Shown here in pieces: positions 15,725 to 21,763 of a DNA stretch of 25,130 nucleotides. Position numbers and translations under genes: made by a program. Positions within the stretch are counted from its first letter, which is position 1. Every line of letters starts with the position of its first letter. The notes beneath the pieces were generated by a model. It did not search any database and was not told the DNA's origin. It worked only from the letters and a program-made list of their open reading frames with translations. Source of the DNA: a virus; IMG/VR virus record IMGVR_UViG_3300041809_002511, positions 1 through 25,130 of that record. The stretch is one strand, 5' to 3'.

Positions 15725-17884
15725 ATGAACAGCTTTGAGCGTGACCTATTCGGCGAACAAGCCCAGATTCCTCTGCACGAAGCCAGTGCTTATTTTCTGT
15801 CGATGCGCCGTCCGTCTTTTCAGAAGACTGCGTGCGCATTGACGAAGACTGCCGGCTGGGAAGACCCGCCGGATGAAACCGGTGTTCTTGAGGGGCAGTT
15901 CGAAGTCCCCGTCGAGAACGCCGTGAACTTGATGGGCAACGCAGCGATGATGCTGCTGCGTCTAATGACGGCCACTATGGTCTACGCGGAGAGCGTTCGC
16001 GGTGCCTACGCCGGTGACGTAAAGAACGCCCTTCGGTGTAACGAGTACGATCACAAGCGCGCTTTTGAATACTTGATCGGGCGCATGACGGTTCTTGCCG
16101 GCGCGCCGCACGTCCCCGAGATCGACATGCCCCCTCCCAGTACGGAGCCTATCGCCGTCGCCCAGCGCATGATCCGCGCTGAGCAGGAGATGCTCAATGC
16201 GTACCACGAGTTGGTCGCTGTTCTGGGCAAGAATCCGATGAAGGAAAAGATCAAGTGCTTCATGGGTAACTGCCAAGAGCACCTCGATGCGTATTGGATG
16301 GCTATCCCACCGGAGTACGGGGTTAAGCCTACAACGCCGCAGCCTCCGGTTATGCTGGCGAAGCACGAAGAAAACGAGACGCCCGAACAAGAAGCTGCAG
16401 AGAGCCCCGAATTCGAAGAAGCCGAGCAGGCGGCGGGTGTCGAAGAACCGGCAGCGGAAGAAGCGCCTCCGGACGTGAAAACGGCCGCTGCGCGCATGGT
16501 GAAGTGGGCGAAAGAAGGCGCGACGGACGCCGAACTCAAAGAAGTCGGTCGGCAGCGTGCGGTCACAAACATCTCCGCCGAGCATCATCGAGAATCCGCC
16601 CGCCGCGGAGAACGCGCGGGGCGTACGATCGGCATGCTTGGTGGGGCTGCAGGCGGTGCGGCCCTTGGTCACGTGTTGGGCAAAGGGCACCCGGCGGCGA
16701 CTCTTGGCGGGGCGGCTCTGGGCGGCGTCGCGGGTCGCCATCTTGGGTCAGAGGTGGGCACCGAGGCCGATATCGTGCGGCACCGAAAGACGGGCGCGAT
16801 CTCCAAGATGGCTGCGGCGATGGTTGCCTGGGCAAAGCAGGCCGACGATCTCTCTGGAGGCATGCCCGATGCGGAGGCGCCCATGGCATCTCCGACAGAC
16901 AACGCGGAACTCGCGCCGGTCAACTACATGAACGCGGAGTTGATGGGACAACAAGCGCAGAACCGCAATGAGGCGAAGTTCTACCGACAGCAGGTACAAC
17001 AGGCGCAGTTGACGGCGCAGCAGACGCAGGAACAAGCCGCGCAGCAGGTACAAGCTGTCCAGCAGCAAGCCGCGCAAGCCATGCAAGATGCGGCGACCGC
17101 CGACACCAAGGTCAAGGCCGCTCTCGACGAAGCTACACGGGCGCACGATGAGGCCCTTCAGCAAACAGAAACCGCCGCGCGTATGCGGATGGCTACCCAG
17201 AACTTGCGCATGCAGCTGATGCAACTTGCGTCGGTCGACCCCGATGAACAAGCAGCCTTGAGCCTGGCAGCGACGACGGGCGCCGCCAGCATGACGGGTT
17301 CCAATGAAGCGATGGCGCCGGATGCCGGCCTCGCGAACGGACCTCCGAATCCGACGGCGGCCGGCGACAGCGGTGGGGGACCTCCGGGTGGACCGGCAGG
17401 CGCCGCCCCTGATCTGCAGACAGCGCCGGGAGCCGCGCCTCCCGCAGGCTCGCCAGACATGAACGCTAATGCTGGCGGTCCTCCAGGACCCGATCCCAAT
17501 ACGGCGAGCTCCACGTCGAACTTGTCGAACAAGACGGGGGCTGCGCGTCGCCCCAAGATCAAGACAGCCGGTGCCCTCGGTGCCGGTGTGGGTGCCGCTT
17601 TAGGCGCGGGGGGCCAGGCGCTCAAGACGGGACTTGGTGCGCGCGCGGGTACCGCATCCATTGCGGCACAAGTCGCGAAGCTCGAAGGCGCTCAAGACGG
17701 CGGCTACCGTGCGGCGGCGGCTTTAGCCAACGCGCGGTCGGCGCTCGCACAACGGGAATTGGCGGTTGCCCATCCCACGCAGACTGCTTTACGTAGTGCC
17801 GGCGGTGGCGCGCTCAAAGGCGCGGTCTTAGGCAGTGCCATTGAGACGCACGGCCGCGATCTTTACAACCTGTTGTCGCAGTAG
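15725..17884 (+). CDS. Large virion protein with N-terminal ferritin-like helical bundle and glycine-zipper regions
   Basis: This 719-residue protein begins 2 bases after the preceding stop. Residues 1-50 hold Lys-Thr-Ala sites (FQKTACALTKTAGWED). Residues about 62-195 resemble a ferritin-like four-helix bundle: a helix ending MVYAES, then EYDH (Glu107, His110) with LIGRMTVLAGAP, then RAEQEM (Glu153) and NCQEHLDAYW (His186). The usual Glu three before the last His is Cys183, and the helix A metal Glu is not obvious, so a di-iron site may be degenerate. After an acidic linker come KTAAARMVKWAKEG (252-265), a glycine zipper (304-337), KMAAAMVAWAKQAD (361-374), a Gln-rich coiled coil (403-500), Pro/Gly-rich linkers and a second Gly/Ala segment (576-590). 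It is probably an internal head protein. Confidence 0.7.
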   Translation: MNSFERDLFGEQAQIPLHEASAYFLSMRRPSFQKTACALTKTAGWEDPPDETGVLEGQFEVPVENAVNLMGNAAMMLLRLMTATMVYAESVRGAYAGDVKNALRCNEYDHKRAFEYLIGRMTVLAGAPHVPEIDMPPPSTEPIAVAQRMIRAEQEMLNAYHELVAVLGKNPMKEKIKCFMGNCQEHLDAYWMAIPPEYGVKPTTPQPPVMLAKHEENETPEQEAAESPEFEEAEQAAGVEEPAAEEAPPDVKTAAARMVKWAKEGATDAELKEVGRQRAVTNISAEHHRESARRGERAGRTIGMLGGAAGGAALGHVLGKGHPAATLGGAALGGVAGRHLGSEVGTEADIVRHRKTGAISKMAAAMVAWAKQADDLSGGMPDAEAPMASPTDNAELAPVNYMNAELMGQQAQNRNEAKFYRQQVQQAQLTAQQTQEQAAQQVQAVQQQAAQAMQDAATADTKVKAALDEATRAHDEALQQTETAARMRMATQNLRMQLMQLASVDPDEQAALSLAATTGAASMTGSNEAMAPDAGLANGPPNPTAAGDSGGGPPGGPAGAAPDLQTAPGAAPPAGSPDMNANAGGPPGPDPNTASSTSNLSNKTGAARRPKIKTAGALGAGVGAALGAGGQALKTGLGARAGTASIAAQVAKLEGAQDGGYRAAAALANARSALAQRELAVAHPTQTALRSAGGGALKGAVLGSAIETHGRDLYNLLSQ

Positions 17885-17893
17885 GAGTCTGTC

Positions 17894-19525
17894 ATGCTCG
17901 ATACGTTCTTGGATGTCCTCGTCAAAAAAGCGTCGAACAAGGAAGCCGAAGATCGGCTTGTAAAAGCCATGGAAGGTTTGCCGCTGGAGGACCTGCAGAA
18001 GATCGCAGCCTCCGGCGTCAAACTTGCGTTCATCGGCGATGGCAACGAGGAACACGAGTGGCTCTGTAGGTACGAGGAGACACCCTTGTACGACAAGGCG
18101 CTGGAGCTCCAGAAGGAACTTCTCGGTATCGAAGCAAAGCGCATTGATAAGCGCATGAATCGACCGCCGGAACCCGAGGCAGAAGACCTCTACGCCATGG
18201 AAGACATGGTCCGCCTGAAAAAGCGCCAGCTCGATCTCGAACTCTCAGAGCTTCGTCACAAAGAAGAAACGGGCGAAGGCGGGGAAGAAGAGGAGCCTGA
18301 GGAGCCTGCGGAATCGGAGGCGCCGCCTGAAGAGCCCGCCGCTCCGCCTGTTCCGACAGAAGCCCCCGCGGGTGCTCCGAACGAAAAGCCCGATGGAGAA
18401 AAAGAAGCCGCTGCGCGCTTTGCGAAGTGGTTGATCCAAGATGCACAGCCTACTTGGTCGCCGAAGACCGCCGCCGCCAAACCTACGAAGAAAAAGGTGA
18501 GCGGCGTCGCTTGCACAAAGACGGCTTCAGCGCACATGCCGACGACACTCCTATCAAAGGAAGCCGCGTCCTCCATCGACCTTGCGGGTCGCGCGCTCGC
18601 ACATGCGGAGTTTGCGAAGACGGCGGATGAAGGCGACGTGAACGCTCTTGCAGCCCTTCGAGGTCACTTACAAAATGCGCAAGATGTGGCGAACCTAGCG
18701 GCGAACAGGCAACAGATGAGCGGCGATGCATGGGGGCGCTTTGGTAAGGGCGTGGGCTATGGCGCGCTGGGAGGCGGCTTATTGGGGGCTGGAGCTGGCG
18801 CGCTTCATAGCGTTCTCACAGCCGAGGACCCTTTGGGTGGTGCCGTTATCGGCGGTGTCGCGGGCGTACCCGTGGGCGCGGTGCTGGGTGGGGGAATAGG
18901 TTCTCACATAAATCAAGGCAAGGCGCTCGATGTGGCACGAGGCGCCGCGCAAAACTACGTCGATCAGTACTATCCCGGGGTGAAGGTGGGCAACGAGCTC
19001 ACGACAGCAGCACGAGACAAGATCAAGCCGAAGAATTTCGCAGTACCCGCGAAGAAAAGCGATACCGGCGAGGGTAAATACCCTATTGAGAACGCCTCCC
19101 ACGCGGCCAATGCGCTCACGCGTGTTCGACAGAACGGATCTCCGACGGAAAAGTCTGAAGTCTTCAATGCCGTCGCCAAGAAGTACCCCGGGATGGCCGA
19201 ACGATCGAGCATTCCAGCAGTGAAGAAGGATGCGGACAAGCAAGCCTCAATCGAAATCAAGAAGGCTGCGGCGGCTATGGCGAAGATGGCTCTTGGCGGC
19301 GAGCCTACGGTCTTGGACCGCGTGGGTGGCGGTATCAAAGGCGTCCTCAGTGACGGGGCCTCTGGCGCAGTATCTGGCGCGGGCATTGGCGCCGCGACTG
19401 GCGCTATTACTGGCGGTGGTGTAGGCGCCATCCCGGGAGCTATCGCAGGAGTAGGCACAGGAGCTATCGGCGGTGCCCTCACGGGCTTGTATAAGGGCGT
19501 GACGAATCCGAACGGCGATAAGTAA
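17894..19525 (+). CDS. Large glycine-zipper virion protein with small C-terminal helical domain
   Basis: This 543-residue protein has AGGAGT 7 bases before the ATG and begins MLDTFLDVLVKKASNKEAED, an amphipathic helix plus Lys-x-Ala tag. Residues 62-125 are charged helix and 126-165 are a Glu/Pro/Ala linker. Then come KEAAARFAKWLIQ (170-182) and PKTAAAK, TKTASAH, SKEAASS and AKTADEG sites; a glycine zipper (286-336); a small domain KYPIENASHAANALTRVRQN onwards (395-433) that resembles the His-Ala-x-Asn-Ala-Leu helical units seen in other phage structural proteins; then KKAAAAMAKMALGG (456-469) and a final glycine zipper (477-535). Its last base overlaps the next start (TAATG). Probably an internal head protein; the family is unknown. 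Confidence 0.7.
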   Translation: MLDTFLDVLVKKASNKEAEDRLVKAMEGLPLEDLQKIAASGVKLAFIGDGNEEHEWLCRYEETPLYDKALELQKELLGIEAKRIDKRMNRPPEPEAEDLYAMEDMVRLKKRQLDLELSELRHKEETGEGGEEEEPEEPAESEAPPEEPAAPPVPTEAPAGAPNEKPDGEKEAAARFAKWLIQDAQPTWSPKTAAAKPTKKKVSGVACTKTASAHMPTTLLSKEAASSIDLAGRALAHAEFAKTADEGDVNALAALRGHLQNAQDVANLAANRQQMSGDAWGRFGKGVGYGALGGGLLGAGAGALHSVLTAEDPLGGAVIGGVAGVPVGAVLGGGIGSHINQGKALDVARGAAQNYVDQYYPGVKVGNELTTAARDKIKPKNFAVPAKKSDTGEGKYPIENASHAANALTRVRQNGSPTEKSEVFNAVAKKYPGMAERSSIPAVKKDADKQASIEIKKAAAAMAKMALGGEPTVLDRVGGGIKGVLSDGASGAVSGAGIGAATGAITGGGVGAIPGAIAGVGTGAIGGALTGLYKGVTNPNGDK

Positions 19526-20424
19526 TGGCCGGACTGGAGATCCGCAAGGCGCGCGTACTTTCCCTGTCGCTCGATTACAACCAGATCACCTGGGACATCG
19601 GCGAGACGACAGAGGATGTACTGGACTACGCCTTTCAGATCTTCCGGTCCGAGTCTGTCTCCGGCCCGTACGACGTCGTCTCGAAGGAGCTCGAAGACAC
19701 CTTCTTGTTCATTGACGATCTTGTGAAGGTCGGCAACATCTACAGGCAGTACCACTATAAGATCGTCGTTCGGAACAAGGCCACAGGCGCCGTCAAAGAT
19801 TTCGGGCCGTACCATAAGGAACCGGAGCCTACGCTCATTGCAGCCGAACTGCGCACGCATCTCAATATCTTGATGCACGAGTATATTGGGCGTCGGTGCT
19901 GGCTCCTTCCCGTGCGCACGTTCGGTCAACGCTGTTCCTGTTGGAACGCGCTTCTGCAAAAACAGCGTATCAGCGGCTGCCGCCAGTGCTGGGATACTAC
20001 GTTTGTGCGCGGCTACCATAAACCGATCGAGATTTGGATCAGTATTGACCCCACGCCGGCCGCGCAGCAGCCGACGAACATGGGGCGGCTGCAGCAGCAG
20101 TCGACGACGGCGCGTATGTCGTATTACCCACCGGTCAAGCCGGATGATGTCATCGTAGAAGCCGAGAACATTCGGTGGACGGTCCGTAGTATTTCTTCTA
20201 CACAGGAACAGCGCACGGTCGTCACCCAAGAACTGCAGATGGCCCGCATCGAATCGACGGACGTCGAATACCTCATTCCGATCGATCTTGGGATGCCCAT
20301 GCAGGATTTGTTGTACACGCCTTCGCGTAACTACACGAATCCATCGACGTTAGACAACGCCCCGCCAGATGAAATAGACTATCCAGGTATCTTCACGCTT
20401 TACCCGAACCCCACGTACCGGTGA
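19525..20424 (+). CDS. Neck/connector candidate with FN3-like domain and Cys cluster
   Basis: This 299-residue protein starts by TAATG overlap. Residues about 5-95 have a fibronectin type III-like pattern (ITWDIGETTEDVLDYAFQIF, later YHYKIVVRNKATGAVKDF). A helix (103-119) leads into EYIGRRCWLLPVRTFGQRCS and a Cys cluster (Cys125, Cys137, Cys139, Cys152, Cys155) followed by TTFVRGYHKPIEIWI. This Cys pair arrangement before a Gly-Tyr motif resembles small zinc-binding loops of phage neck/connector proteins. The C-terminal part is beta-rich (about 195-285). Without a recognised family, head-tail connector is inferred from position between head proteins and sheath. Confidence 0.6.
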   Translation: MAGLEIRKARVLSLSLDYNQITWDIGETTEDVLDYAFQIFRSESVSGPYDVVSKELEDTFLFIDDLVKVGNIYRQYHYKIVVRNKATGAVKDFGPYHKEPEPTLIAAELRTHLNILMHEYIGRRCWLLPVRTFGQRCSCWNALLQKQRISGCRQCWDTTFVRGYHKPIEIWISIDPTPAAQQPTNMGRLQQQSTTARMSYYPPVKPDDVIVEAENIRWTVRSISSTQEQRTVVTQELQMARIESTDVEYLIPIDLGMPMQDLLYTPSRNYTNPSTLDNAPPDEIDYPGIFTLYPNPTYR

Positions 20425-20428
20425 GGAC

Positions 20429-20824
20429 ATGGACCCGACCACCTACAGCGCCTTTCTGGACGAACTGATAAAGATCGCGGATGTAGATCCGATCACGGAT
20501 TCGCAGTCCGCCGTGCAGCCTGACGAACAAACACCTCCGATGTATCGAGAGCACCCCGCAGCGACGTTGGCAAAGGGCATCGGTACGTTCGCCGTTGGAG
20601 CTGGTCTCGGCTACGCCGGTGGGCACTTGGCAGACCGCGCGGTTCGTGCGTTCGGCGGCGAGGGCATCCCGCGCTACATCGTCGATGCTGTCGGCCCCGT
20701 AGCGACAGGAGCCACCGGGTTGGGCTTTTCCTATCTCCAGCACAAAATGATGGATAGGATCAAGGCCAATACCCAGAAGGGGCCCACCCGCGATGAGCAA
20801 CTCGCCCAAGATACCGGGTTTTGA
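20429..20824 (+). CDS. Small glycine-zipper protein with N-terminal Lys-x-Ala tag
   Basis: This 131-residue protein begins MDPTTYSAFLDELIKIADVD, an amphipathic helix closed by a Lys-Ile-Ala site like those at the starts of the genes at 6618 and 17894. Residues 45-66 (TLAKGIGTFAVGAGLGYAGG) and 88-103 (GPVATGATGLGFSY) are Gly/Ala-rich hydrophobic segments with GxxxG spacing, possible membrane helices. It has a 32-base overlap with the next gene. No family recognised. The tag and zipper suggest it is packaged in the virion with the larger proteins of the same type. Confidence 0.7.
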   Translation: MDPTTYSAFLDELIKIADVDPITDSQSAVQPDEQTPPMYREHPAATLAKGIGTFAVGAGLGYAGGHLADRAVRAFGGEGIPRYIVDAVGPVATGATGLGFSYLQHKMMDRIKANTQKGPTRDEQLAQDTGF

Positions 20825-21731
20825 ACAAGCAAACCAGTTCGAAGGCAGCTTCAAGTACACGCCGCTGGAATGGCTGCGCGGTCTCTTCGTGGGCTTTCTA
20901 CAAGGCCTGTTCGGTGCAGCGCCCATAGGGAGCTACCACTGGGAAGAAGACCGGCAAACGACAGACATCGTGATTCAGGATGAAGCTCCCGTGAGCGAAG
21001 AGACGATGCAACAGCGTCCTCTTATCGTCATCACACGCGGGCCGATTCAGTTCTACTCCTTTGGGATGGACGATCTCCACGAGTACCGGATGGACATCAA
21101 CCGCAAGACCAAAGGCATCCTTGTACCGGGGACGATTACTATCAACTGTTGCTCGCGAACACCCTTAGAAGCGGAGAACATCGCGTGGACCGTCGGAGAG
21201 CATCTTTGGCTGCTGCGTGACCTTCTTATTGGGACGGGACGCTTGTTCGATGTCGGGCGCCAAATACAAATCGGTGCACCGTCCCCCGCGGGCTCCATCA
21301 TCGCAGACGACAACGGTCACAAGTGGTACGCCGTCGCAGTCAGCGTGCCCTTCCAGTTCACGCGAACAAGTGCACGCACACCTTTGGGGGACAGGATTAT
21401 ACAGAACATCCACGCGCGTCTGTCCCCAAGGTTCGGGGGCAAACCCGCACAAGGTGGACCGCCCCCCGTCGGAGGCCACGAATATCCAGTAGACATTACA
21501 CGCTATCCGCCACCGCCGATCGTCAACGCCCCTGACGCTAAAGGGGCCACAGCTTCTTTTGCGCAACAAGGAGCCGCAATACAAAAGCAGCGGCACCCGC
21601 TTTACCCGGACAAAGAAGTGACGATCCGTACGGTGCGCCCCTATCGACCAGGGCTTCATTCAAACGCGCCTCCGGCCGCATGTTCAATTCCCATACGGCG
21701 TCCTCACATGGAACAATTCTCGAACAAGTAG
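20793..21731 (+). CDS. Neck or tail-terminator candidate
   Basis: This 312-residue protein starts inside the preceding gene. A short hydrophobic helix (LEWLRGLFVGFLQGLFGAAP, 25-44) is followed by a mixed alpha/beta domain (about 50-215) with IVITRGPIQFYSFG, TITINCCSRTPLEAENIAWT, a helix (VGEHLWLLRDLLI) and VAVSVPFQFTRTS. The C-terminus is Pro/Gly-rich and probably disordered. The strand-helix-strand arrangement and the position directly before the sheath resemble tail-terminator or neck proteins that join tail tube/sheath to the head; this is inferred. The ORF is well supported by its protein-like sequence, though its ribosome-binding site is weak and may rely on coupling. Confidence 0.65.
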   Translation: MSNSPKIPGFEQANQFEGSFKYTPLEWLRGLFVGFLQGLFGAAPIGSYHWEEDRQTTDIVIQDEAPVSEETMQQRPLIVITRGPIQFYSFGMDDLHEYRMDINRKTKGILVPGTITINCCSRTPLEAENIAWTVGEHLWLLRDLLIGTGRLFDVGRQIQIGAPSPAGSIIADDNGHKWYAVAVSVPFQFTRTSARTPLGDRIIQNIHARLSPRFGGKPAQGGPPPVGGHEYPVDITRYPPPPIVNAPDAKGATASFAQQGAAIQKQRHPLYPDKEVTIRTVRPYRPGLHSNAPPAACSIPIRRPHMEQFSNK

Positions 21732-21763
21732 TTGGTCACGCATGAAAGGAACGCGCTAGTAAA

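Noticed and set aside
15962-16741. 259-codon minus-strand frame
   Set aside because: Antisense to the ferritin-like region of the 719-residue protein; composition typical of a shadow frame.
18970-20229. Long open frame (419 codons) on the minus strand
   Set aside because: It is antisense to two well-supported genes, and its Pro/Ala repeats mirror the glycine zippers on the other strand. The openness reflects G+C-rich codon bias.
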